DNA from: an uncultured Clostridia bacterium
Lineage (GTDB): Bacteria; Bacillota; Clostridia; TANB77; CAG-508
Assembly: GCA_934155265.1 (NCBI GenBank)
Contig: CAKPGU010000005.1
Coordinates: forward strand, 23,189-87,188
DNA length: 64,000 bases
Direction of reading: 5' to 3'
Below are positions 8,588 through 17,654 of the stretch, piece by piece (position 1 is the stretch's first letter; each line of letters starts with the position of its first letter). Made by a program: the position numbers and the translations under genes. Below the pieces are notes generated by a model that saw only the letters and a program-made list of their open reading frames with translations, was not told the DNA's origin and did no database searches.

Positions 8588-9658
8588 ATGAAATTTGTAC
8601 ATATAGCAGATATACACTTTGATTCTCCATTTGTAGCATTATCAGATAAAGGAAATCTAGGAGAACAAAGAAGAATAGAACAAAGAAAAGTATTTAAAAA
8701 AGTAATTGAATATATAAAAGAAAATAAGATAGAATATTTATTTATATCAGGAGATTTATATGAACATCAACATGTAAGAAAATCAACAATCGAATATATA
8801 AACAATTTATTTAAAGAAATAGGAAACACACAAATATTTATATCTCCAGGAAATCATGATCCGATTTTAAAGAAATCATATTATTCAACATTTAATTGGA
8901 ATGAAAATGTACATATATTTAATAATGAAATAAAAAAAATAGAATTAGAAGATGCAGATATATATGGATATGGTTTTAGTGATTTTTATTGTTCAAATTC
9001 AGATATAGAAAATCTACAAATAGAAAATCCAGAAAAGATAAATATATTAATAATACATGGAACTTTAAATGGATCTACATCAATAGATATGCAATATAAT
9101 CCCATGTCAACAGCAATGTTAAAACAAAAAGGATTTAATTATATTGCATTAGGTCATATACATAAAAATAATTTTGAAGAGAATGGAAAGATTATTTATC
9201 CAGGTTCAACAATATCTCTTGGATTTGATGAATTAGGTGAACATGGGATGATTGTAGGTGAAATTACAAAAACAGAAAATAAATTAGAATTTATTGAATT
9301 AGATGAAACGGAATTTGTAGAACAAGAATTAGACTGTACAGAAATGAATTCAGAAGAAGAATTAATTGAGAAAATAAATGAAATAAAAATAGAAGAAAAT
9401 AAATTATATAAAATAATATTAATTGGAAAAAGAAACTTTGAAATAAATATATATGATTTATATAAATATAATTTGGATGAAAAAATAATAAAAATAAAAA
9501 ATAAAACAAAACCAAATTATAATATAGAAGAAATATCAAAAGAAAATACATTAAGAGGATTATTTGCGAAAGAAATATTAGAAGAAATAAAAAATAAAAA
9601 TTATGATGAAGAAACAATTGAACAAGCATTAGAAATTGGTATGGAAATATTAGAATAG
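8588..9658 (+). CDS. SbcD/YhaO-like DNA repair exonuclease subunit
   Basis: Metallophosphoesterase subunit of an SbcCD/Mre11-Rad50-type nuclease. 356 residues. The five phosphoesterase motifs are visible: D8-H10 (ADIHFDSP), G55-D56 (SGDLYEH), GNHD at 88-91, HGT near 158 and GHIH near 193. The C-terminal 130 residues are charged and would cap the domain and bind the ATPase. The ribosome binding site is odd: AAGGAGGG lies about 17 nt from the ATG and no closer in-frame start exists. It is followed 33 nt later by the ATPase gene. The small size and the partner with two membrane segments favour YhaO over E. coli-type SbcD. Confidence 0.88.
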   Translation: MKFVHIADIHFDSPFVALSDKGNLGEQRRIEQRKVFKKVIEYIKENKIEYLFISGDLYEHQHVRKSTIEYINNLFKEIGNTQIFISPGNHDPILKKSYYSTFNWNENVHIFNNEIKKIELEDADIYGYGFSDFYCSNSDIENLQIENPEKINILIIHGTLNGSTSIDMQYNPMSTAMLKQKGFNYIALGHIHKNNFEENGKIIYPGSTISLGFDELGEHGMIVGEITKTENKLEFIELDETEFVEQELDCTEMNSEEELIEKINEIKIEENKLYKIILIGKRNFEINIYDLYKYNLDEKIIKIKNKTKPNYNIEEISKENTLRGLFAKEILEEIKNKNYDEETIEQALEIGMEILE

Positions 9659-9691
9659 GCATTTATTATTTTGAGATTAGGAGGGATCTAT

Positions 9692-11644
9692 TTGAAAATA
9701 AATAAAGTAAAAATAAATTCATATGGAAAATTAAAAAATAAAGAAATAAATTTAGAGGATAATTTGAATATAATTTATGGAAAAAATGAGAGCGGAAAAT
9801 CTACACTGTTAAAATTTATTTTAAATATTTTTTATGGTGCATCAAGAAATAAAAAAGGAAAAGATATATCAGATTTTGAAAAATATAAACCATGGGACTC
9901 AGAAGAGTATTCTGGAAAATTAACATATGAATTAGATAATAAAAATAAATATGAAATATATAGAGAATTTAATAAAAAAAATCCAAACATATTTAATGAA
10001 AATGGAGAAGATGTTGTAAAGGAATTCAATATAGATAAAAATAAAGGTAGTGAATTTTTTTATGAGCAAACACAAATTAATGAAGAAATGTTTTTAGCTA
10101 CATCTGTTGCAATGCAGCAAGAAGTTAAAATTGGAAGAAATACACAAAATATATTAATTCAAAAAATATCTAATTTGTTAGAAACAGGCGAAGATAATAT
10201 TTCATATAAAAAGGCTGTTGAAAAAATTAATAAAATGCAACTTGATAAAATTGGGACAGAAAGAAGCAGAGAAAAACCTATAAATATAATTCAAAAAAAT
10301 ATTTATAATATTGAAGAAAAAATAAATGAGTTAAAAAAATATGAAAATATTCAATATGAAATTGAAGAAGAAAAAATTGATTTAAAAAATGATTTAAAAA
10401 ATAAAGAAATAAAAAATGAATTATTAAAAGAAATAAAAATAAATAATGAAAAAAATAATTTGGAAAATGAAAAAATAAAAATAAAGGAAAAAATAGTTGA
10501 GGAAAATAAAAATAAAATAAATATAATAAAAAATAATTTAGAAAAAATAAATAATAAAATAATAGAAGAAAAAAAATACGAAAAAAATATTGACGGTAAA
10601 TATGAAAAAAATAAATTAAATAAAAAATTAAATTTTATTTTTATTTTTTTAATTATTATAAATATATTATGGATTTTATTTATTCCAAAATTAATAGAAA
10701 ATAAAATAATTAAATATATTTTTCTGCTTACAGTACCAATGTTTTTGATTTTTTATATATTTTCTAAAAATAAATTAAATAAAAAAATAAAAATATTAGA
10801 AAAAAATAATAAAAATAATTTTGAAAAAATAAATAATGAAAGAAATAATTTGGAAAATGAAATAAATATTTATAAAAATAATATAGAACAATTATTAAAT
10901 GAAATAAATAAAATTAAATTAGAAAATAATTTTAAAAATAATTTAGAAGAAAATAAATTAATAAATAAATATGAAAAAAATATTGAAAAAAATGAAATTA
11001 ATTATTTATTAAAAAAAGATAATATTAATTATGAAATTAATTTATTGGAAAATGAAATATCAAATTTAAAAGTAGAAATTAATAAGTTAGAATTGAAAAA
11101 AGAAAATATAGAACCTGAGTTGGAAAATTTATCTAGTATGGAAGAAGAATTATATTCATTAAATGAACAATATAATAATTTGCAAAAAACAAATGAAAGT
11201 ATTGAACTTGTAAAAAGGTTATTAGCAAGAGCATATGATGATATGAAAAATAGTGTCAGTCCAGTATTTACAAAGAAACTATCAGAAAACATTAAAACAA
11301 TAACAAAAGGAAAATATTGTAAGCTTAATTTTAATGATGAACAAGGTTTAATAGTAGAATTAGAGAATGGTAATTATATACCAGCAGAGAGGTTAAGCAT
11401 AGGAACAATAGATCAATTATATTTGTCTTTGAGATTAGCTATGCTAGATGAAATTTCTAATGAAAAAGTACCTATTATTTTAGATGAAGCTTTTGCATAT
11501 TATGATAGTGAAAGATTAGAAAATATACTATTATATTTAGTCAAAGAATTTAATGATAGACAAATAATTATTTTAACTTGTACAGAAAGAGAAAAAAATA
11601 TTTTGAATCAAGAAAATATTGATTATAATTTTATTGAGATATAA
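9692..11644 (+). CDS. SbcC/YhaN-like AAA ATPase with internal membrane segments
   Basis: Rad50/SbcC-type ATPase partner of the upstream nuclease, 650 residues. Walker A is YGKNESGKST near residue 30; the C-terminal half has the signature-like RLSIGTIDQLYLSLRLAM and Walker B PIILDEAFAYYD. Two coiled-coil arms flank a pair of hydrophobic segments at about 310-360, a layout typical of YhaN. The start is TTG 9692, which has AGGAGGG 7-8 nt upstream; the TTG at 9671 would lie ahead of that ribosome binding site. The coiled-coil region is written almost wholly in A and T, with Lys, Asn, Ile and Glu codons dominating. Confidence 0.87.
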   Translation: MKINKVKINSYGKLKNKEINLEDNLNIIYGKNESGKSTLLKFILNIFYGASRNKKGKDISDFEKYKPWDSEEYSGKLTYELDNKNKYEIYREFNKKNPNIFNENGEDVVKEFNIDKNKGSEFFYEQTQINEEMFLATSVAMQQEVKIGRNTQNILIQKISNLLETGEDNISYKKAVEKINKMQLDKIGTERSREKPINIIQKNIYNIEEKINELKKYENIQYEIEEEKIDLKNDLKNKEIKNELLKEIKINNEKNNLENEKIKIKEKIVEENKNKINIIKNNLEKINNKIIEEKKYEKNIDGKYEKNKLNKKLNFIFIFLIIINILWILFIPKLIENKIIKYIFLLTVPMFLIFYIFSKNKLNKKIKILEKNNKNNFEKINNERNNLENEINIYKNNIEQLLNEINKIKLENNFKNNLEENKLINKYEKNIEKNEINYLLKKDNINYEINLLENEISNLKVEINKLELKKENIEPELENLSSMEEELYSLNEQYNNLQKTNESIELVKRLLARAYDDMKNSVSPVFTKKLSENIKTITKGKYCKLNFNDEQGLIVELENGNYIPAERLSIGTIDQLYLSLRLAMLDEISNEKVPIILDEAFAYYDSERLENILLYLVKEFNDRQIIILTCTEREKNILNQENIDYNFIEI

Positions 11645-11653
11645 ATATACTAC

Positions 11654-11682
11654 TTGAAAAATGTGGCAATATATGGTACAAT
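11654..11682 (+). promoter_or_regulatory. Promoter for prfA
   Basis: TTGAAA, 17 bases, TACAAT, 34 nt before the prfA ATG. Confidence 0.65.
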
Positions 11683-11715
11683 ATAAAACGAATTTAAAGA
11701 AAAAGGAGAATATTT

Positions 11716-12777
11716 ATGTTTGATAAATTAGAAGCAGTAGAAGCAAGATATGAAGAATTAACAAAATTGATAAGTGACCCAGAAGTAATTGCAAACCAAA
11801 CTGAATGGCAAAAATTAATAAAAGAACATAGTTCAATAGAAGAAGTAGTACAAAAATATAGAGAATATAAAAAAGAAAAACAAAGAATGGAAGAAGCAAA
11901 AGAAATGATGGAAGATAAAGAGCTAAAAGAATTAGCAGAAGCTGATTATTATGAGGCAAAAGAAAATCTTCCACATATTGAAGAAGAACTTAAATTGTTA
12001 TTGATTCCAAAAGATCCAAATGATGATAAAAATATCATTTGCGAAATACGTGGTGGTGCAGGAGGAGAAGAAGCAGCACTATTTGCGGGAACACTATTTA
12101 GAATGTACACAATGTATGCAGAAAGAAAACATTGGAAAATTGATATCTTAAATGAAAACGCAACAGAACTTGGTGGATATAAAGAAATATCATTTATGGT
12201 TACAGGAAAGGGAGCATATAGTAGACTAAAATTTGAAAGTGGAGTACATAGAGTACAAAGAGTTCCAGATACGGAAAGCAGTGGTAGAATACATACATCT
12301 ACAGCAACAGTTGCAGTATTACCTGTTGTTGAAGATGTTGAAATTGAAATTAATCCAGCAGATATAAAAATGGAAGTATTTAGAGCTTCAGGAGCAGGAG
12401 GACAACATATTAATAAAACGTCATCAGCAGTAAGACTTATACATGAACCATCTGGAATAGTTGTAGAATGTCAAACAGAACGTTCACAATTACAAAACAG
12501 AGAATATGCAATGAAGATGCTTCGTTCAAGATTATATAATATCGAAAAAGAAAAACAAGATTCAGAAATTGCAAATGCAAGAAAAACACAAGTTGGTAGT
12601 GGAGATAGAAGTGAAAAAATACGTACATACAATTATCCACAAGGTCGTATAACAGATCACAGAATTGGAATGAGCATATTCCAAATGGAAAATTTCTTAA
12701 ATGGAGATTTGGATGACATGATTGATAATTTAATTGCAGCTGATAGGGCTGAAAGATTAAAAGGTGAAGAAGAATAA
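11716..12777 (+). CDS. prfA: Peptide chain release factor 1
   Basis: Releases finished proteins at UAA and UAG codons. 353 residues, normal length. The hydrolysis motif GGQ is at residues 228-230 within ASGAGGQHINKT, and the flanking RF1 signature HRVQRVPDTESSGRIHTSTATVAVLP is typical. The codon-recognition tripeptide lies in the domain before it and was not resolved by eye. AAGGAG precedes the ATG. It has its own promoter and terminator, without the usual prmC (hemK) neighbour. Confidence 0.96.
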   Translation: MFDKLEAVEARYEELTKLISDPEVIANQTEWQKLIKEHSSIEEVVQKYREYKKEKQRMEEAKEMMEDKELKELAEADYYEAKENLPHIEEELKLLLIPKDPNDDKNIICEIRGGAGGEEAALFAGTLFRMYTMYAERKHWKIDILNENATELGGYKEISFMVTGKGAYSRLKFESGVHRVQRVPDTESSGRIHTSTATVAVLPVVEDVEIEINPADIKMEVFRASGAGGQHINKTSSAVRLIHEPSGIVVECQTERSQLQNREYAMKMLRSRLYNIEKEKQDSEIANARKTQVGSGDRSEKIRTYNYPQGRITDHRIGMSIFQMENFLNGDLDDMIDNLIAADRAERLKGEEE

Positions 12778-12788
12778 TAAATTAAACC

Positions 12789-12821
12789 AAAAACTCTTTA
12801 CAATTAGTAAGGAGTTTTTTT
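12789..12821 (+). terminator. Terminator of prfA
   Basis: AAAAACTCTTTAC pairs with GTAAGGAGTTTTT around AATTA, followed by T. Confidence 0.8.
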
Positions 12822-12915
12822 ATAGAAAAAATTATATATGCTATTGTAAAAAACAAAAATATATAGTAAAATACAAACAGATTTTTGAAATGAAATATAT
12901 AATATAAAATATCAA

Positions 12916-12969
12916 GGGGTGTCCCTAGTGGTAAAAATTTTTACCATTAAGGGGTGTCCCAAATGGTAA
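12916..12969 (+). repeat. 54-nt dispersed repeat, copy B, at the pcrA ribosome binding site
   Basis: Same element as 7035-7088 and 44255-44308, here in plus orientation. Its last bases (TGGTAA) run directly into the GGAGG of pcrA. It keeps the perfect GGTAAAAATTTTTACC core and both GGGTGTCCC half-units. Confidence 0.88.
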
Positions 12970-12979
12970 GGAGGAAATA

Positions 12980-15298
12980 ATGGAAGAAATATTAAAAGGA
13001 TTAAATGATAAACAATATGAAGCAGTTGTAAATACAGAAGGACCATGTTTGGTTATTGCTGGGGCTGGTAGTGGAAAGACAAAAGTTCTTACGCATAAAA
13101 TTGCATATTTAATGGGTGAAAAAAATATTTTACCATGGAATATATTGGCAATTACTTTTACTAATAAAGCTGCAAAGGAAATGAAAGAAAGAATTGAATT
13201 ATTAGTTGGTGATGCAGCAAAAGATATGTGGATTGGAACTTTTCACTCAATATGTGTGCGAATTTTAAGAAAGTTTATTGATAGAATAGGATTTGATTCA
13301 TCATTTATAATATTTGATTCATCAGACCAAAAGACTATGATTAAACAAATATTAAAAGATTTACAATTAGATGATAAAATATTTACTGATAGATCAGTAA
13401 TGTCAGAAATAAGTAATGCTAAAAATGAAATGCTAGAGCCAGAAACTTATGCTGTTAAAGCACATGGAGATTTTAGAAAAGAAAGAATTGCAGAAGTATA
13501 TGAAAGATATCAAAAAAGATTAAAGGAGAATAATGCAATTGATTTTGATGATATTATTAATTATACAATAAAAATTCTTATGGAAAATCCAGATGTTTTA
13601 CAATATTATTCAAATAAGTTTGAATATGTTCTAGTAGATGAGTATCAAGATACTAATAAATCACAATTTACATTAGTAACAATGTTAGCTTCAAAACATG
13701 GTAATATTACGGCTGTTGGTGATAATGACCAAGGAATATATAGTTTTAGAGGTGCTGATATTTCAAATATTTTAAATTTTGAAAAAGATTTTCCTGGAAC
13801 TAAAATAATTAAATTGGAGCAAAATTATAGATGCACTGGTAATATTTTAAAAGTTGCAAATGCTGTTATAAAAAATAATGAAGTTAAATATGATAAAAAA
13901 CTTTGGACAGAAAATGATGTTGGAAATTTACCAAAGGTATTTTCCGCTGATAATGAATATGATGAGGGTAGATATATTGCTGAACAAATAGAACATCTAA
14001 TAAGAGAGGAAAAATATAAATATTCAGATTTTGCAGTATTATATAGAATGAATACTCAATCAAGAGCAATAGAGGAAATATTAAGAAGAGAAGCTATTCC
14101 ATATAAAATTGTTGGAGGTTTAAAATTCTATGAAAGAAAAGAAATAAAAGATATTATTTCATATTTGAGATTAGTACAAAATTCTGCTGACAATTTAAGT
14201 TTGAATAGGGTAATAAATGAACCTAAAAGAGGAATTGGAAAAACAAGTTTAGATAAAATTGCGCAAATAGCTGGAGAAAATAACATATCTATGTATCAAG
14301 TTATAAAAAATGCAGATGTTTATGGGCTAAACAGAGTATATCTAAACTCTAGGGAATTCATAGATTGTATGGAATCAATTATTGCAAAAAAAGATGAACT
14401 TACTATTTCAGAGCTAGTTAAAAAAATATTAAAAGATACAGGATATACGAGAGCACTTGAAAATGAAAATACAATTGAAGCGGAAAATAGAATTGCTAAC
14501 TTAGAGGAATTTTTAAATGTTGCAGTTGAATTTGAAGAAGAATCAGCAGACAATGGATTAAGTGACTTTTTAGAAGGAATAACATTATCAAGCGATTTAG
14601 ACAATATGGAAGAAACAGAAGAATCTGTAACGTTAATGACGTTACATAGTGCTAAAGGTCTTGAGTTTCCAGTTGTATTTTTAGTTGGAATGGAAGAAGG
14701 AATATTTCCAGGTTACAAATCAATTGGGGAACTAAAGGAATTAGAAGAAGAAAGACGTTTATGCTATGTAGGTGTTACAAGAGCAAAAGAAAATCTATTT
14801 CTAACAAATAGTAAACAACGTACAACTTTTGGCTCAACAACACATAATCCACCATCAAGATTTTTACAAGAAATTCCAAAAGAATTGTTAGATGGATATG
14901 AAGATGCAGTTATAAGCATGCCTAAGAAAGAAAGTATATTTGGAGACAGTGGATATACATGGAGTTATGGAAGTAAAAATAATGGAAATATTAAAACATA
15001 TAAAACTACAGAACCACAGTATGCAACAGCTGCAGCTGGAGTGCAGAAAAATAGCGGAGCAACAGGGTTTGCGTTTAGAACTGCAGAAAGTTTCTTAAAT
15101 AATATTGGTAAAAAATCAAATAATAATATTGACCTTTCAGCATATCAATCAGGAGTAAGAGTATATCATAAGAAATTTGGAGAAGGTACAATTAATTATG
15201 TTGAACCTGAGGGAGAAGATTTAAAAGTTGATATTAATTTTGATAAAGTTGGACATAAACGATTAATGGCCCAATTTGCAAATTTAGAAATTCTATAA
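12980..15298 (+). CDS. pcrA: UvrD/PcrA family 3'-5' DNA helicase
   Basis: Superfamily 1A helicase for repair and replication-fork maintenance, 772 residues. Visible motifs: GAGSGKT at 28-34 (Ia: AITFTNKAAKEM), VDEYQDTN near 220, GDNDQGIYSFRGAD, EQNYRCTGNI, and TLMTLHSAKGLEFPVVFLVG and EERRLCYVGVTRAKENL in the second RecA-like half. The C-terminal tail (about 690-772) ends in the tudor-like fold of PcrA that binds RNA polymerase (GVRVYHKKFGEGTI). Start ATG with GGAGG 6 nt upstream, directly abutting the dispersed repeat. Confidence 0.95.
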   Translation: MEEILKGLNDKQYEAVVNTEGPCLVIAGAGSGKTKVLTHKIAYLMGEKNILPWNILAITFTNKAAKEMKERIELLVGDAAKDMWIGTFHSICVRILRKFIDRIGFDSSFIIFDSSDQKTMIKQILKDLQLDDKIFTDRSVMSEISNAKNEMLEPETYAVKAHGDFRKERIAEVYERYQKRLKENNAIDFDDIINYTIKILMENPDVLQYYSNKFEYVLVDEYQDTNKSQFTLVTMLASKHGNITAVGDNDQGIYSFRGADISNILNFEKDFPGTKIIKLEQNYRCTGNILKVANAVIKNNEVKYDKKLWTENDVGNLPKVFSADNEYDEGRYIAEQIEHLIREEKYKYSDFAVLYRMNTQSRAIEEILRREAIPYKIVGGLKFYERKEIKDIISYLRLVQNSADNLSLNRVINEPKRGIGKTSLDKIAQIAGENNISMYQVIKNADVYGLNRVYLNSREFIDCMESIIAKKDELTISELVKKILKDTGYTRALENENTIEAENRIANLEEFLNVAVEFEEESADNGLSDFLEGITLSSDLDNMEETEESVTLMTLHSAKGLEFPVVFLVGMEEGIFPGYKSIGELKELEEERRLCYVGVTRAKENLFLTNSKQRTTFGSTTHNPPSRFLQEIPKELLDGYEDAVISMPKKESIFGDSGYTWSYGSKNNGNIKTYKTTEPQYATAAAGVQKNSGATGFAFRTAESFLNNIGKKSNNNIDLSAYQSGVRVYHKKFGEGTINYVEPEGEDLKVDINFDKVGHKRLMAQFANLEIL

Positions 15299-15431
15299 TT
15301 TTGTTATTTATAAGAAAAGTCGTAACTTTAGCAAATTGCGTATGGAAAATTAATGTTACTAAATATAGTATTTTTTAGGAATTTATGGTATTATTAATGT
15401 CAATATTAGATAAGAAAGGGTTGTGGTTAAA

Positions 15432-16220
15432 ATGGATGAAAAGCCAATGAAAATCTTAATCATAGAAGATGACATTAATGATTGCAATAATTTTATTGAT
15501 TGCGCAAAAAGTAGAAATGATATTGAAATAGTTGCAGTAACAGATTCTGATATAACTGGTCTAAAATATGTACAAAGTAAAAGTCCAGAAGGAATAGTAT
15601 TAGATTTAGAGCTAAATAATAGCACAACAGGGAATACAGATTCATTAGAATTCTTATCAAATTTGAAAAAGTTAAAACTAAAGTATGAACCAATAGTTAT
15701 AGTAACAACACATGTAAATTCAAAAAGGACATATGAGATATTACATAGAAATGGAGTAGATTTAATACTTTATAAAGATCATCCTAAATATTCAAGTAAT
15801 TTAGTATTAAATCATTTTATAAATTTAAGAAAAATTCCAATTGAAGTAGCTACAGGTTCAGTGGAAGATATAATAAAAGAAAGTGAAGATAAGATTTCAG
15901 ATTGTATTAATCATGAATTAGAATTATTAGGTATAACATCAAATCTTAAAGGCAGAAAATATATCCATGATGCAATTTTATATTTAATTCAAAATGAAGA
16001 TAGTGATATGAATGTTATTAAATATTTAACAACAATTCATAAGAAATCTGCAACTACAGTTACAAATGGAATACAAAATGCAATTTATCATGCATGGAGA
16101 ACATCAGCTATCGAAGATTTAACAAAATATTATACAGCCAGAATAAATTATGAAACTGGTATACCAACTACAATGGAATTTTTATATTATTATAGAGATA
16201 AAGTTAAGAAAATGATTTAG
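15432..16220 (+). CDS. Response regulator with Spo0A-like DNA-binding domain
   Basis: Likely sporulation-type transcription regulator, 262 residues from ATG 15432 (GAAAGGG lies 11 nt upstream; the GTG at 15423 is too close to it). Receiver domain about 6-130 with the acidic pocket E12-D13-D14, phospho-acceptor D58 in VLDLEL, T92/T93 and K115. The C-terminal domain, about 158-258, follows the Spo0A C-terminal pattern: LLGITSNLKGRKYIHDAI, then KSATTVTNGIQNAIYHAW in the place of the Spo0A recognition helix. It is more divergent than a standard Spo0A, so it may be a paralogue; another copy could lie elsewhere in the genome. Two CotF-like genes follow, which fits a sporulation role. Confidence 0.75.
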   Translation: MDEKPMKILIIEDDINDCNNFIDCAKSRNDIEIVAVTDSDITGLKYVQSKSPEGIVLDLELNNSTTGNTDSLEFLSNLKKLKLKYEPIVIVTTHVNSKRTYEILHRNGVDLILYKDHPKYSSNLVLNHFINLRKIPIEVATGSVEDIIKESEDKISDCINHELELLGITSNLKGRKYIHDAILYLIQNEDSDMNVIKYLTTIHKKSATTVTNGIQNAIYHAWRTSAIEDLTKYYTARINYETGIPTTMEFLYYYRDKVKKMI

Positions 16221-16302
16221 AAAATATTTAATCTTTCAATTGTATAAAAGAGGTTATTCTGTACATAATATCATTATAAAATTGTTAGAAAGGGTGATTT
16301 TT

Positions 16303-16491
16303 ATGGCAGACTTAACACAAGTAGAATTACAACACTTAAGACATTTAATTGGAGCACATGAAACAGCTTATCAAAAATTAAGCACATATTCAAATCAAGT
16401 TCAAGATGCGCAAATAAAGCAAATGTTTACAAAATCAGCACAAGATGCTCTAAATACAAAACAAAAATTAATGAGTTTTTTAAACAATTAA
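16303..16491 (+). CDS. Small CotF-like spore coat protein
   Basis: 62 residues, a short helical protein rich in Gln, Leu and Ala (VELQHLRHLIGAHETAYQKL). The pattern is like the N-terminal helical hairpin of CotF-family coat proteins. ATG 16303 has AGAAAGGGTG about 5 nt upstream; the longer frame from 16240 lacks one. It is immediately followed by a second CotF-like gene, and the Spo0A-like regulator lies just upstream. A coat location is inferred from family resemblance and context only. Confidence 0.65.
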   Translation: MADLTQVELQHLRHLIGAHETAYQKLSTYSNQVQDAQIKQMFTKSAQDALNTKQKLMSFLNN

Positions 16492-16526
16492 TAGGTTGTA
16501 ATCTATAAAAGAAAGGAAGATTAAAA

Positions 16527-16775
16527 ATGGATGAGAAAACAATGGTTAATGATATTTTAGGTAATGTTAAATCAGATTTAACAGCGTATCAAACAGCAAT
16601 ATCAGAATCAGAAAATATGCAATTAAGACAAACATTTCAACAAATAAGAAATAATGATGAGAGTTTTCAATATGAATTATTTAAAGTAGCCAATTCTAAA
16701 GGATATTATAAACCAGCTCAAAAAGCTACTACAACTGAAGTTGAAACAGTAAAAACTGAATTACAACAAGGATAA
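16527..16775 (+). CDS. CotF-family spore coat protein
   Basis: 82 residues. Helical CotF-like segment: MVNDILGNVKSDLTAYQTAI, then MQLRQTFQQIRNNDESFQYE, then the KGYYKPA motif that is typical of clostridial CotF proteins, and a Thr/Glu tail. AGAAAGGAAG lies 7-8 nt before the ATG. It is 35 nt from the previous small gene, so the two are likely one transcript that ends at the inverted repeat 16795-16848. A ferritin-like helical bundle is expected for the family. Confidence 0.75.
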   Translation: MDEKTMVNDILGNVKSDLTAYQTAISESENMQLRQTFQQIRNNDESFQYELFKVANSKGYYKPAQKATTTEVETVKTELQQG

Positions 16776-16794
16776 TTTAAAATTGAGTAATTTT

Positions 16795-16848
16795 GGACCG
16801 GGTACATTTTTTTACTTCTTGATATCTAGTAAAAAATGTACCCGGTCC
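16795..16848. repeat. Long inverted repeat after the CotF-like genes
   Basis: GGACCGGGTACATTTTTT (from 16795) pairs with AAAAAATGTACCCGGTCC (ending 16848), extended inward by TAC/GTA with one extra T on the left. The loop is about 13 nt. The GC-rich end of the stem points outward, so this does not look like a simple terminator; it resembles REP-type or MITE-type palindromes. Confidence 0.8.
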
Positions 16849-16909
16849 ATTTGGCACTTTACAAATAAAAATAATAAATATATAATTACTCATGTAAGGA
16901 GGAATTGAA

Positions 16910-17485
16910 ATGGCAAATTCAAAATTAATAGTAGTAGAAGGAGCACAAGGCGCAGGAAAAACAACAATAACAGACTATTTAAGATATTCACTAAGCTATA
17001 CAAATTTATATAGATTATCAGGGACAGCTGATAGTACGAAAACGGGATTATCAAAAGCAAAAGAAATGTATGAAACATTATTAGAGTATATAAAAAAATT
17101 AGAAAATTTAAGTATTAATTTAGTATTTGACAGGACATTTTTTACAGAAGAAAATTATTGTAGATTAGGGAAAAAAGAATATTCATTTACAGATGTATAT
17201 AATGAATTATTAGAAAAATTTAATAAATTGGATTTTGATATATATTATGTGACATTATATTTGGAAAATGAAGAATTATATAAAGAAAGATTATCAAGAG
17301 ATGGAAAGGCAACATTTGCAACTTCAAAATTTGGAGTAGAAAATAGTATAAATCAACAACGAGTATATTTAGAAATGGCAGAAGAAATAAAAAATAAATA
17401 CCCAAATATAAAAGTAATAAATATAAAATCTGATAGAAACTTGGAAGAAGTAAAACAAGAAATAAGAGAAAAAATTGGATATTAA
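16910..17485 (+). CDS. P-loop nucleoside/nucleotide kinase-like protein
   Basis: 191 residues, thymidylate/deoxynucleoside kinase fold. Walker A GAQGAGKTT at about residues 11-19. A DR pair in LVFDRTFFTEENY near 65 resembles the catalytic DR(Y/F/S) motif of dTMP and deoxynucleoside kinases. The lid region RLSRDGKATFATS is near 125. The C-terminus predicts alternating strand and helix. The substrate cannot be told from sequence; the true tmk would normally sit with holB, which is not here. Own AAGGAGG ribosome binding site; OLE-like RNA follows about 170 nt later under its own promoter. Confidence 0.7.
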   Translation: MANSKLIVVEGAQGAGKTTITDYLRYSLSYTNLYRLSGTADSTKTGLSKAKEMYETLLEYIKKLENLSINLVFDRTFFTEENYCRLGKKEYSFTDVYNELLEKFNKLDFDIYYVTLYLENEELYKERLSRDGKATFATSKFGVENSINQQRVYLEMAEEIKNKYPNIKVINIKSDRNLEEVKQEIREKIGY

Positions 17486-17620
17486 TATAGAAATTCTAAA
17501 ATAAAGAAAAAGAGAGCAAAAAAGAGTAAAAAAGAGTAAAAAAGTAAAAAAACATATAAAAGGTAAATTGTAATCAACTCAAATTGGTAAAAAAACAGGA
17601 AGAAAGACTTGTAATCGAAC

Positions 17621-17648
17621 TTGAAAAAATGGATAAATTTGGTATAAT
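17621..17648 (+). promoter_or_regulatory. Promoter of the OLE-like RNA
   Basis: TTGAAA, 16 bases, TATAAT, with the RNA expected to start about 17655. Confidence 0.7.
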
Positions 17649-17654
17649 AAAAAA

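Noticed and set aside
15383..15693. Minus-strand frames inside the Spo0A-like gene
   Set aside because: They lie opposite a clear conserved gene and have no ribosome binding sites, like the other antisense frames of this A+T-rich window.
17500..17550. A-rich repeats (AAAAAAGAGTA) before the OLE promoter as a CRISPR or iteron array
   Set aside because: Three short imperfect units without spacers, explained by A-rich composition.
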